Source: Sorex araneus
Taxonomy: Eukaryota > Chordata > Mammalia > Eulipotyphla > Soricidae
Assembly (NCBI RefSeq): GCF_027595985.1
Contig: NC_073308.1
Coordinates: forward strand, 10,067,928 to 10,131,927
Direction: 5' to 3'
DNA length: 64,000 bases
Made by a program: the position numbers and the translations under genes. The notes beneath the pieces are model-generated. The model did not search any database. It worked only from the letters and a program-made list of their open reading frames with translations, and was not told the origin of the DNA. This document shows positions 47,673 through 58,257 of this stretch, piece after piece. Every line of letters starts with the position of its first letter. Within the stretch, counting starts at the first letter, position 1.

Positions 47673-47846
47673 TTTTTTTTTTGCTTTTTGGGTCACACCC
47701 AGCGATGCTCAGGGGTTACTCCTGGCTTTGCACTCAGGAATTACTCCTGGCGGTGCTTGGGGGACCATATGGGATGCCGGGGATTGAACCGGGGTCGGCC
47801 GAGTGCAAGGCAAACGCCTTACCTGCAGTGCTATCGCTCCGGCCCC
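47673..47846 (-). mobile_element. SINE A, reverse, young
   Basis: T-rich tail, TTTTTGGGTCACACCCAGCG, full body, and a head with GGGGTCGGCCGAGTGCAAGG ending CTATCGCTCCGGCCCC. A duplication of the AAATTTGTCTTTT/AGATTTCTCTTTT type flanks it. Confidence 0.93.
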
Positions 47847-48235
47847 AGATTTCTCTTTTAAAGTCTTATCTTCATATGAATTGGTAAAGAATTCTTAAAA
47901 ACAATGATATGCAATCCTCCAGGAGGATGCATAATTTATCCTCAGACTGGGTCCTGCTCATACTTGTGAAGTAGCACTGTTTTCAAGCTTTTAAAATGAA
48001 TTTATGAACAAAAAGAAGGATAACACTTTAGGGAGGAAGTGAAGAAGGAGTGTCCAGTGCTGTCCCTGGCCAGGAGGCTAGCATATTTCCTCTAATATTT
48101 ATAGCCATTATAACCCGGGTCCCACTGTTCTCCCGACCTCCCTTCCAATGATGTCTATTCTGAGTACAGTGTGGAATGTGGGTGTTGTCTGACATAGACT
48201 TGTAATGGTCTTTTTAGGTTTCTATATATATTTGA
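47847..48235. other. Intergenic DNA, no gene recognised
   Basis: Nothing recognised. Confidence 0.5.
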
Positions 48236-48239
48236 ATAC

Positions 48240-48681
48240 TATAAGAAATAACAGTCAATTAATCATGATGTCTTTTTAGACTTTAGGACCCCCAAATTAC
48301 AATATTATCAATGGTAGGGGTTAGTGCATAAAACATTCCCGCACCAACCTCCAGAGTGTGTGCTTCCCTCACTGTGATGCCCATGTTCTGGTGTTCTGTA
48401 TCCTATTCTCCCAACTCCTCCTCTGGTCAGCTTCCTGCTAAAGTCCACTTATCAGTTGCTGTTGCTTTTGTGAATTATCTAATTCCATACTCTGTTTCTT
48501 TCACTTGACATAATCTCCAGATCCATCTACATAACAATAAATTTCATGATTTCTTGTATATTATACTAAAGTATTATTCTATTATCTATACATAATGCAG
48601 TTTATTTATCCAGTCATCTGTTCTAGAACACTTAGGTTGTTTCTAGATTTGGTTTATTGTGAAAGTTGCTGCAATGAACAT
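48240..48681 (-). mobile_element. Old L1 3' portion, reverse
   Basis: CATGTTCTGGTGTTCTGTATCC, TCCATACTCTGTTTCTTTCAC and GTTGCTGCAATGAACATC are diverged L1 3' UTR and ORF2-end motifs in reverse. A SINE B sits at its right edge. Confidence 0.7.
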
Positions 48682-48932
48682 CACTGTTTCACTGTATCAC
48701 TGTCATCCCATTGCTCATAGATTTGCTCGAGTGGGCACCATTAGCATCTCTATTGTGAGACTTGTTGTTACTGGTTTTGGCATATCGAATATGCCACAGG
48801 TAGCTTGCCAGGCTCTGCTGTGTGGGTGAGATACTCTTGGTAGCTTGCCGGGCTCTTCAAGAGGGGCGGAGGAATTGACTCGGGTGAGCCTTGTGCCAGG
48901 CAAACGCCCTATCCTCTGTGCTATCACTCCAG
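48682..48932 (-). mobile_element. SINE B, reverse
   Basis: The tail CACTGTTTCACTGTATCACTG then GTCATCCCATTGCTC; the body holds GCTTGCCAGGCTCTGC; the head ends GTGCTATCACTCCAG. It lies between two old L1 pieces of opposite orientation. Confidence 0.9.
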
Positions 48933-48936
48933 GATT

Positions 48937-50800
48937 AATATTGTTAAAATGACAATCTTGCCCAAAGGACTATAAAGATTCATTGAAGTACTTATAAAAA
49001 TGTCCCATAGGCCAGATTCTGTTCAAAATTTATGTGCAGTTATACCCCCATAGCCAAAGCATACTTTGAAAAAAAGAAGATGGGAGGCTTCTCATTTTCT
49101 AACTTCAAATTCTATTATAAAGCTATTGTAATCAGAACAGTAAGGTACTGGATAAAGGACAGACTCAGACCAATTGAATAGAATGGAAAGTCCAGAGCAA
49201 GTCCTCAGGTATATGACAGTTAATCTTTGAATATTATAGAAAATTATTAAGTAGATCAATGAAAGCCTTTTCTATAAGTAAAGCTGGTGTAACTAGACAG
49301 TCACATGCAAAAATTTAAAAAATGAACTCAGACCTCTTTCTAATATCAAGCAAAAAACTCAAATAAAGACATACTAAAGGCCTCAATACCGAACCTGAAT
49401 CCATAAATTTTATTGAAGGAAACATGGAAAGAACAATACATGAATTGATTCTAGATATATCTTCAATTGTCCAATGCATTTGGACAAAAAAACAAAAAGA
49501 AAGGTAAATAAATAGAAATAGAAATAGAAACTAGAATAGAAAGACACCGAGAGATTGGAGAAAGTATTTTCTCACACACATCTGATAAAAGTCAAGTCGT
49601 ATAAAGCACTGGCAGAACTTAAAAAAAACCCATAAAAATTAGGTGAAGAGATAAACAGAAATTTCCTCAGGAAGACATTCAAATAGTCATGCAATTTAAT
49701 TATTAAAAATGCTTCATGTTTGAACCAACTTTCCTATGCTGGAAGGAAGCAGAAAACACAAGTCTATAAAAATAAAGCTTATACCTCTTGCATGATTCAA
49801 TAAGTATACAAAATCAAATTTTATATAAATATTGTCGAGCATCAGGTAATATTTTCTTCCAAAGTCCTAGTGAAATATCCAGAAAAATGCTTTGAAACAG
49901 TAAAGGGTGTATGGCAGTATTTTTTTTCATTTTATACCTGTTGACTGGGGTGGTTGGCAGATTGCCAGTTGACAAACAGTGCTCTGGAGTGGAATAGGTG
50001 ACATGTATCATGATGTCACTTGAAGGTCAGTGATCCCAAAACTGTGGGTTTCATCATGATCTTGTAATCTAGTACTGGGCAGGTACTGCGCTCACCAGAT
50101 GAGAGCAACTGGACAGGCCTGCATTTACAAGCAGAATCAAGTCGTATGAAATCCATTTTTATATTCTAAGTATATTCATAATCATAGATGAATAGGTACA
50201 CCCAGAAGAAGACACACAGCTGGTCAATAAGCACATGAAAAAGATTTTTATTTTTCACTTAAATCATGGAAACACAATCAAGATGAGAAAGAGAATGGCA
50301 TATGTTAAAAAAGCTGATAATAAAATATACTGGCAGTTGATGTGGTGAAAAAAGAACCGTCATTCATGGTTGGTGAGAATGTGACCTGGTCCAGTCTCTA
50401 TTTCAAATAGTATGAAGATTTTTCCAAAAAGTATGGATGGTGCTCCCATTTGACAAAGATATCCCACTCATAGTTATCTATTGGTCCTCAAAACACAAAA
50501 CCATTGCAATATTCATTACAATATTCATAGTACATTGCAATATTCATAGTTAGTACAATAACCAAGATATGGAAGCAATCCAAATATCTAACAATAGGTG
50601 AATGTATGAAGAACTTGCATATACACAATGAAATAGTCTGAAGCGGCTAGAAAAAAGATTAAGTCATGCAGTTCACAGCAACTCTGATGTAATTGAAGGG
50701 TAACAATGAGTGAAATGAAACAAAATCATAGGACAAATACAGAATGACTTCACTTATCTATGTTGTATAGAGAAAAGAATCAAGGATATTGCCCCCCACC
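48937..50800 (+). mobile_element. Old L1 ORF2 C-terminal region, forward
   Basis: TTAATATTGTTAAAATGAC and CAAATTCTATTATAAAGC begin the ORF2 region downstream of the reverse transcriptase. It continues to ATGAGTGAAATGAAACAAAATC and TACAGAATGACTTCACTTATC near 50740. Heavily mutated. Confidence 0.75.
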
Positions 50801-51545
50801 AAAAAAAAAAAATCAAGGACTGGAAGATACCAACAGAGCTGCTGCCATGTCCTCACCCACTGGCCTGACTCATTCCTGACTATCTCAGGAGATGAATACC
50901 AAGTAGCAAAACTTCCCGGTCACATCAGTGCCCATTGTTGAAGGCGCTGTGGTGTGCTTGGGAGGCCGAGGCCGAGGGCACACCTTGCTGCAGCCCCAGA
51001 GCCACACTGACCCCCCCCCCCCCCCCGCTGCTCAGCCACACCAAGGGCTCAACCCTGTGGCTTAGCAAACATTCTCTGCAGAGAAGCCAAACAGAGTAAT
51101 TTCAGGTGCCACAGTGCCCAGGCTGAGAATTCTGGTGTTTTTCGGAGTTAGCATGGGTAGCGTTCTCCCCACCCCCAGTACTTAGGGAAGCCCTCATAGC
51201 CCAACCTTCTAATTCCTTAATACTGGAATTTCAGTAGGAGCACACCAAATTTGACAGCAAAGTAACATAGAAGCCAACTAAACTTAAACAACAAAAATAA
51301 TAACACAGAAGGCTCAACTAGCAACAAACAGAATAGTACATTTTAAGGCAAGGGTTTAACAATCCTATTGTGAGATAAAACATTTTTCACATAAAAATTG
51401 GCTTTTTGGTACTTATTGATTTTAATATTGGAACTTTGTTATTTCATCAATTTCAACTCTAGAATTGTATCAACAGTTCTGGCTTTTGTCTCCACTAGAA
51501 TAAAAACTTAAAACATATAGTACAAACTATTATATCTCAATCAAG
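50801..51545. other. Probable old L1 3' UTR and unique DNA
   Basis: A GC-richer part (50860-51190) with a run of about 17 C at 51011-51027 follows the old ORF2 end and may be its 3' UTR. The rest is AT-rich with no gene. Confidence 0.4.
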
Positions 51546-51557
51546 ATTTAAAAAATT

Positions 51558-52123
51558 CACGATCACGAAATCCCGTTAATCATTGATTTCTTGAGTGGGC
51601 TCAGTAACCTCTCCATTTGTCCTTTCCCTGAGATCTTAGAAGTCTCTCTTGACTCGGCACTCCCAGTGATCTTGATGTCACACTGGAGGCTCTTTCAGGG
51701 TCAGGGGAATGGGATACAGCTTGTTACTGGATTTAGTATATGAATACACCATGGGAAGCTTGCAAGGCTGTCCCATGTGGGCAGGAAACTCTCAGAAGCT
51801 TGCCAGTTTCTCCCAGAGGGAGAAGTAGGCTACAAGATAGGCCGCGCGTGCGCTTCGCAGCAGTGCGCTTCTGGGAACTTGCTTTTAAGTCTCTGGATGT
51901 TGGCCGTTGATGGGATTACGCACACCTGGGTTCCTCTGCCGGTACCTTCATGCTTGAGGCCCGTTCAAATGCGTGGAGAGGGGCCTTGAGCATGGCTGTA
52001 GTTAGGTTCCAGTGGTCTTCGGCCGCCGGGACCTCTGCTCAGGGCGGGGAGGGAAGCTGGAGCCCATCCCCTCCGAGGGGCCCCCGGGGGAAGACAGCCA
52101 GGTGTGTGGGCAAGAGACTCTGC
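51558..52123 (-). mobile_element. RTE-tailed ~560-bp element, complete copy 2
   Basis: A stand-alone insertion with a perfect 12-bp duplication, ATTTAAAAAATT, at 51546-51557 and 52124-52135. On the minus strand it has a GC-rich 5' half to about 51840 and a SINE B-like middle (ACTGGCAAGCTTCTGAGAG; CTTGCAAGCTTCCCATGG). Its 3' end carries GACAAATGGAGAGGTTACTG followed by AATCAATGATTAACGGG and TTCGTGATCGTGAA. That terminus closely parallels the 3' end of the RTE copy (ACAAATGGAGACGTTACTGG). It has no coding capacity of note and no tRNA-like head. Confidence 0.9.
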
Positions 52124-52314
52124 ATTTAAAAAATTAAATGAATAAAAAATAAAAGAAAAGTTTTCAAAAAGAAGCAAAGAAAAAAGGGGATGAATAATAT
52201 TAATAAAACCTCAGAAACTGAAATAAAATAAAATAGGATTAGTCACAGAGTTGTAAGTATGGTTCAACAGATACATCCTTTTGTATTGAGGTGTGTGATC
52301 TAACAAAAGAAAGG

Positions 52315-52430
52315 GCAAGGACCTTATTAATTACTTCCACAGATGCAAAAAAAGCATCTGACAAAATCCAGCATTCACTCATGATAAAGCCCTCAGTAAA
52401 ATAATGAGGATTAAAGGAATTTATTCTAAC
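52315..52430 (+). mobile_element. L1 reverse transcriptase fragment
   Basis: The plus strand reads TDAKKASDKIQHSLMIKPS, the conserved [13 protein letters not shown] stretch of L1 ORF2, then stops matching. Confidence 0.75.
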
Positions 52431-52608
52431 ATCTCTGTCCCTTTCCTGTCCTGTCTCCTAATCCTGATCCCCTATCCACACACAGGCTCATTCATATGCA
52501 TTCTAATGATGACCAGTTCTCATTCTCATGTTCTTTGTTGTCAAGCCTTTGGGCATTAGTTATTCCTTCCTTATGTTTCATTATACCTGCTTAGAAGAGA
52601 AATCACTC

Positions 52609-52668
52609 TTTTTTTTTTTTAACTTAGTCACCATGAAATTACTAAGTCATTCAAGATTGTATTTCAGG

Positions 52669-52703
<35 letters not shown>

Positions 52704-55335
52704 CTGTGTGTGTTTGCGTGTGCACACACACACTCTGTGGTTTACAGTATTGTCACTGAGAGGACTTCATACATAACACTTTACCACTTTTCATTTGAAA
52801 GGAAGAGAGATCATTCTGTGTCACTTTCTCTGAGTAATTTTACTCAGCATGAATCTTTCTAGATTCCTCCAATAGCAGCAAATTGCATGATTTTATTTTT
52901 TCTGATAGCTGAGTAATTTTCCATTGTGCATATGTTCCATAATTTCTTTACTCAGTCATGTTTTTGGATACTTGGGCTATTTCCCAATTTTCCAGATATC
53001 CATTACTGTGAATAGCATGGCAAGGAATATTTAAGAGATAATGTCTTTTCTTTTTTTATTTTGGGTCATTTAAAGAAGTGGAATTGATGGGTCAAGTGGG
53101 AGCTCAGTTCCTCGATTTTTGAGGAATAGCCATATTGTTTCTTAGAAAGGCTGGGCCCATCTACATTACCACCAGCAATAAACAATAGTTTCTTTCTCTC
53201 TGTATTCACACTTCTTGTTCTTTTCGATGTATGCGATGTATGCTAGTTTCTGTGGTCTGAGGTGATATCTCATTGTTTTGATGTAAATTTCCCTGATGAA
53301 TAGTGATGTAGAGCATTTTTTTCAAATACATTATGACCATTTGTATGTCTTCTTTGAGGAAGGTTCTGTTCACTATTTCCCCCCATTTTTTCTGGGGTTG
53401 ATTTATTTTTGTATGGTTCTATCAATATTTGATATTTTTGAATATTAATATTTTCTCCCAGTATATGTGTTGTCTTTCTATTTTGGTAATCATTTACATA
53501 GAGGTCAGAAGTTTTTTAATTTAATGAAGCCTAATTTTAAAATTTTTGTTTGTTTCCTTGACCATTGATATTGACTCCTTAAAGATGCTACTAGCTACAT
53601 TTCATGAAGAGTTTGACAGAACTATATTTTTCTCAGTGTAACTTATGGATTTAGATCTATTATCAAGGTCTTTAGTCCATTTTGATTTTATTTTAGTCTT
53701 GACTTTTGTGTGATGTTAGAAAGGGGTATGTGTTTATTGGGTTGCATATGGTTGCTCAGTTTCCTCAGCGCTGCTAGTTGAAGAGGCTTTCCTCTCTTCA
53801 CCTCATTTCCCCCCTTCATTGAAGACTAGCTTGAGGGTATGTCTCTGGATTTTAAACTATATTCCATTGGTCTGAGGGTCTGTCCTTATTCTAGTACCAT
53901 GCAGTTGTAACTACTACAGACTTGTAGTACAGTTTTAAGTTGGGGAGAAAGATGCCTCCATTTTATTTTTCTATTGCATTGCTGCGGAAATCCTTCACTA
54001 TATTAGCAAGGTATGTTGTTCCATTTCCTATGTCCTCTTTCATTTCTCCTAGAAATGTGTTGTAGTTTTCTTTGTGTAGGTCTTTCATCTCTTTTGTTAA
54101 GCTGGTTCTGAGCTGCTTGATTTTATGAGACACAGTTGTGAACAGGATTATTTCTTCTCTCTCTCTCTCTCTGATATTTCATTATTTGCATATAGAAAAG
54201 CCTGGGACTCTTTAGATCTGCCATTTTACTATATGTGTCTATTATTTGTAGGAGGATTTTTTTTGGTAGAGACATCAGGGTTTTCTAAGAATAGTATCAT
54301 GCCATCTGCAAATAGAGAGAACTTGACTTATTGTGCATTGTGGATGATCTTTATATCATTTTCTTGCCTAATTGCTATGGTTCTTTCAGTACTATACTGA
54401 ATTGAAGTGGTGAGAGTGGGCAACCAGATCTTCTGCCTGATATTAGATGGAAGGCTTTTGGTTTTTCACCACTATTATATTTGTTGTGGGCTTGTGGTGA
54501 ATAGTTTTTATTATGCTGAAGAAAATTCCTTCAATTACCATTTAATTATAATTTTTATATTGAATGGGTCTTTTCAAATGCATTAGCTGCTTCTACTGAT
54601 ATGATTATTTCATCAAATTTTTTCCTTGTATTGATATGGTTATTATGTTGATTGACTTTCAGATGTTAAACCATCCTTGCATTCTGGGATGAGTTGTACT
54701 TGATCAGTGTATGATTTGTTTGAAGTGTTTTTAAATTCTATATGCTAGTAATTTTGTTGGGGATATTTGCATCTATGCTCATGAGGAATATCAGTTCATA
54801 TATTCCCCCTTTTCATGTTAATTCTGTATGCTTTAGGTATCATGATGATATTTGACTCATAGAAACTGTTTGGGAAATTTTTCCTCTCTTCGATTTTCTG
54901 GAAGAGTCTGAAAAGATCTGGCAGTTTCTATTTAAAGGTTTTGAAAACTCACCTGTTAACCCATCTGAGCCTGCGTTTTTGTTGTTGGGGAGATTTTGGA
55001 ATATCATTATGATTTCTTTGATAGGAATTGGTCTATTCAAGTGTTCCATATAATCTTGATTTAACTGTGAGAGTTTGTATAAACAGAAGGATTTATTCAT
55101 TACCTCTAGATTCTCTTGCTTCTTAAATATTTTCAAAGTAATTTTAACTGATCTTTTGTATCTTGGTATTGTTCTATTTGAGTTTATTTTACTTGGCAGT
55201 CTCCTTTCCTGGATCAATACTCAAGTCTCTGTCCTCAGACTGGAAAAGTATTTCCCCTTTCAGTCTTTCCACTCCTTCAAAATTATTTGTAGTGTTTTTT
55301 CTATTACTTTTGTCCATTAAATGTCTTAATTTTAA
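52609..55335 (-). mobile_element. Old L1, reverse
   Basis: A T-run at 52609-52620 and CTTAGTCACCATG mark the 3' end. ORF2 follows on the minus strand with many stops: the C-terminus near 52800-53400, thumb-region sequence near 53940-54080, FADD-like sequence near 54310, and at 54840-55217 the reverse transcriptase N-terminal part (NLPNNKNAGSDGLTGEF). Confidence 0.85.
52672..52735. repeat. GT/CA microsatellite
   Basis: An interrupted TGTGTG tract followed by CACACACAC within the old L1 3' end. Confidence 0.9.
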
Positions 55336-55347
55336 AAAATTATTATT

Positions 55348-55525
55348 ATTATTATTTTTTGCTTTTTGGGTCATACCCGGAGATTCACAGGGGTTACTCC
55401 TGTCTCTGCACTCAGGAATTACTCTTGGTGGTGCTCAGGGGACCATATGGGATGCTGGGATTTGAACCCAGGTTGGCCGCGTGCAAGGCAAACACCCTCC
55501 CCTCTGTGCTATCACTCCAGCCCCC
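55348..55525 (-). mobile_element. SINE A, reverse, young
   Basis: T-rich tail, TTTTTGGGTCATACCCGG, full body and a head ending CACTCCAGCCCCC. An 11-bp duplication AAATTATTATT lies at 55337-55347 and 55526-55536. Confidence 0.93.
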
Positions 55526-55539
55526 AAATTATTATTTTT

Positions 55540-55970
55540 TAAAAAAAATTTACTATATTATATTGAATCACCATGAAAAAAATAAAAAGCTTTCCGGTTT
55601 AAGTCTCAGTGACTTAATGATTGAACTCCCATCCCTTCACCAGTGCACATGTTCCACCACCAAGAACCCCAATATACTCCTCTCCCACCCAGCCCCCACC
55701 TAAGTAGCTAATGATCTTCATTTTATTTTCTCTATACTTTGAATACATTCAATATTTCAATAGAGAACTCACTATTATTGTTTGGAATTTTCCCCCAACA
55801 ATCAGGCCTGCTGAAAAGGCATCATTTAATAATTTCTTTTCATTGCTGAGAATGAAGATTCTAGGAGCTTGTGCGGCCACTGTTGCAGCCGCGTGGTTTT
55901 GGACTTCTGATATTTTAGTTCAGTTCACAGTCTAGATGCATTTCTGTAAGAAGCTGCTCTGGGTGCCAAA
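55540..55970 (-). mobile_element. L1 3' UTR, reverse, 5'-truncated
   Basis: AATCACCATGAAAAAAATAAAAAGC opens an L1 3' UTR (CCCATCCCTTCACCAGTGC; ATTATTGTTTGGAATTTTCC) homologous to 12535-12990. Homology stops near 55970, directly beside the ORF at 55976-56386 on the same strand. Confidence 0.85.
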
Positions 55971-55975
55971 ATGGG

Positions 55976-56386
55976 TTAGAAGACCTCTTGGATCATAGTC
56001 TTTAGGAGCAGAGGGTCTGTTTCGTGAGCAGCAGCTCCAGATCTTATCTGGGCTAAAATTATTTTTAATGTCTTGTCTGTCACATCTTCTTTACTGATGA
56101 TGTCAGGTCCTTTGCATTTTACATCACTAATTTGATTTTGACTTCTTTCATTCTGATGCTGAGTCCTTCTAGTGCATTCTTCAACTACTTCAATTGTTTC
56201 AAGTAGTTCTTTCACTTTTTTTTCAAGTTTTCTTTGAGTTTTTAAATTATAACTTCTAATGTTTTTCTGTTTAGTGAGCATCAAGGATAATGTTGCCTTG
56301 TTATAATTCTTGTGCAATATTAAAAGTTCTGATTCACTTGACTTAACAGGACTTCTGCTAATGCAGTTATTTCTTCGTTTTCCCAT
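55976..56386 (-). pseudogene. Unrecognised 136-codon coiled-coil ORF, possible mRNA fragment
   Basis: The minus-strand ORF starts MGKRRNNCISRSPVKSSESE, has a Lys/Glu-rich helix that looks like a coiled coil (residues about 25-90: NLKTQRKLEKKVKELLETIE) and ends LLLKTMIQEVF at a stop touching the L1 3' UTR. The regular heptad-like spacing and serine-proline start look like a real nuclear or cytoskeletal protein rather than random sequence, but I do not recognise the family. Its direct same-strand junction with a 5'-truncated L1 3' UTR suggests a retrotransposed mRNA-L1 chimera. It could also be a fragment of an unfamiliar L1 or ERV protein. Confidence 0.4.
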
Positions 56387-56502
56387 TATTCCTCTAATTT
56401 TGTTCGAACTAAGGAATTAGAAGTTTATTTCAAGTCTTTGGATATGTGTTGGGTATCTCATACCCTTTATTTTTGTGTAGTTCCAAATAATAATTAATTT
56501 CC

Positions 56503-56862
<360 letters not shown>

Positions 56863-56864
56863 AT

Positions 56865-57010
56865 GATGACCATGGCTTACCCCTGGCTATGTGCTCAGAG
56901 ATCATTCCTGGTGTTCTCAGGGGACCACATGAGGTGTTGAAGTCTGCTCCGTTTGGCTTAGAACAGCTGCATCAAGTCAAGTTCTTTATCCCCACTGCAC
57001 TTAGCTCCCA
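56865..57010 (-). mobile_element. Old SINE A, reverse
   Basis: GATGACCATGGCTTACCCCTGGC, GTGCTCAGAGATCATTCCTGG and GGGGACCACATGAGGTG match the SINE A body; the head end is degraded near CACTTAGCTCCC. Confidence 0.75.
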
Positions 57011-57334
57011 AGCCCTGAGAAATACATTTCATTGGCTTCTATCTTGGATTTTTGTTTGTTTGTCTTGTTTTTAGGACACTCTTTAGTTCTTGATTTTGAT
57101 TACAGTGTTTTGATATTCTTCTGTTTGGGATTATTATTTTTGACACTCTTGGTTTTCGTAGATTAGCATTTATGTCCCTTCCTTATATTGGAGAAATTTC
57201 TTCCAACAGTATTTCTTCCCCTATATTTCATTATTGTCCTTCTATGATATGTATATGGTTCCTTTTCATGCTGTACCACAAATGTCACGAATAGTTCTTT
57301 GCTTTAAAAATTGTTTTAAAAGTTGTTTAGTTCT

Positions 57335-57491
57335 GGGGCTGGAGCAATAGCACAGCTGGTAGGGCGCTTGCCTTGAACGTGGCCAACCCAGGTTCGCATC
57401 CCATATTGTCCCTCGAGCACTGCCAGGAGTAATTCCTGAGTGAATGAGCCAGGAGTAACCTCTGTGCATTGCTGGGTCAAAAGCAAAAAAA
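57335..57491 (+). mobile_element. SINE A, forward, with perfect target duplication
   Basis: GGGGCTGGAGCAATAGCACAG head, AACCCAGGTTCGCATCCC, CATATTGTCCCTCGAGCAC body, and a CAAAAGCAAAAAAA end. A 12-bp duplication TTGTTTAGTTCT lies at 57323-57334 and 57492-57503. Confidence 0.95.
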
Positions 57492-57613
57492 TTGTTTAGT
57501 TCTTTTGCTGTTTTAAATGATGTCCTTTTTTTTGCCCTTGAGTTCATTTACTTGAATTCATGCTTCCATTGTTTTACTCCCCCAATTTTATTTTTTTAAA
57601 AATCTACTATACT

Positions 57614-57779
57614 TTGGGACAAGAGTGATAGTATAGTGAATAAAGAATTTGCCTTGCATACATGTGTTTGGTCCCTGGAATCCCATATTGTCCCCAGCAC
57701 CTCCAGGAGTAATTCCTGAGTGCAGAGACAGGAGTAACCCCTTAGCATCACAGGGTGTGACCAAAAGAGGAATAAAAAA
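57614..57779 (+). mobile_element. SINE A, forward, with perfect target duplication
   Basis: TTGGGACAAGAGTGATAGTATAG head, CATATTGTCCCCAGCACC body and GTGTGACCAAAAGAGG end. A 10-bp duplication CTACTATACT lies at 57604-57613 and 57780-57789. Confidence 0.94.
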
Positions 57780-57837
57780 CTACTATACTCATTAATATCA
57801 TTCACTTCTATTTGTAATAAACATTTTGTAATGTCTT

Positions 57838-58095
57838 TTTTTATTGAATCACCGTGAGATATAGTTACAAAGCTTTCATATTTGAGATTCAGTCATGCAA
57901 TGATCGAACACCCATTCCTCCACCTGTGCACATTTTCCACCACCAATGTCTCCAGTATTGTCCTCATCCCACTCCTCCTCCTGCTTATATGGCAGACAAT
58001 TTCCCCCATATTCTCTCTCTACTTTTGGGCATAATGTTTTGCAATACAGATACTGAGAGACTATCATGTTTGGTCCTTTATATAATTTCAGCACG
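57838..58095 (-). mobile_element. L1 3' end, reverse, very short
   Basis: A 258-bp insertion consisting only of the L1 3' UTR (TTATTGAATCACCGTGAG; CACCACCAATGTC). A perfect 14-bp duplication TTTTGTAATGTCTT lies at 57824-57837 and 58096-58109. Confidence 0.95.
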
Positions 58096-58199
58096 TTTTG
58101 TAATGTCTTAAATTTATGGTTGAATGCCTTCACTGATTTCTTTCTTTTTTTAATTTCTTTTTTGTTTGTTTGTTTTTTAATATTTTACTAGTGAATCAC

Positions 58200-58257
58200 G
58201 TTACTGGTGTCTGCTCAAGCAAATCGATGAACAATGGGAAGACAGTGCAACACTGCA
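58200..58257 (+). mobile_element. 58-bp tail-only SINE B/RTE-type insertion
   Basis: GTTACTGGTGTCTGCTC, then AAGCAAATCGATGAACAATG and GGAAGACAGTGC interrupt the L1 3' UTR between TAGTGAATCAC and GAATCACTGTGAG. The flanking GAATCAC at 58193-58199 and 58258-58264 looks like a 7-bp target duplication. The insert is almost exactly the RTE-like 3' terminus of SINE B. Confidence 0.85.
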
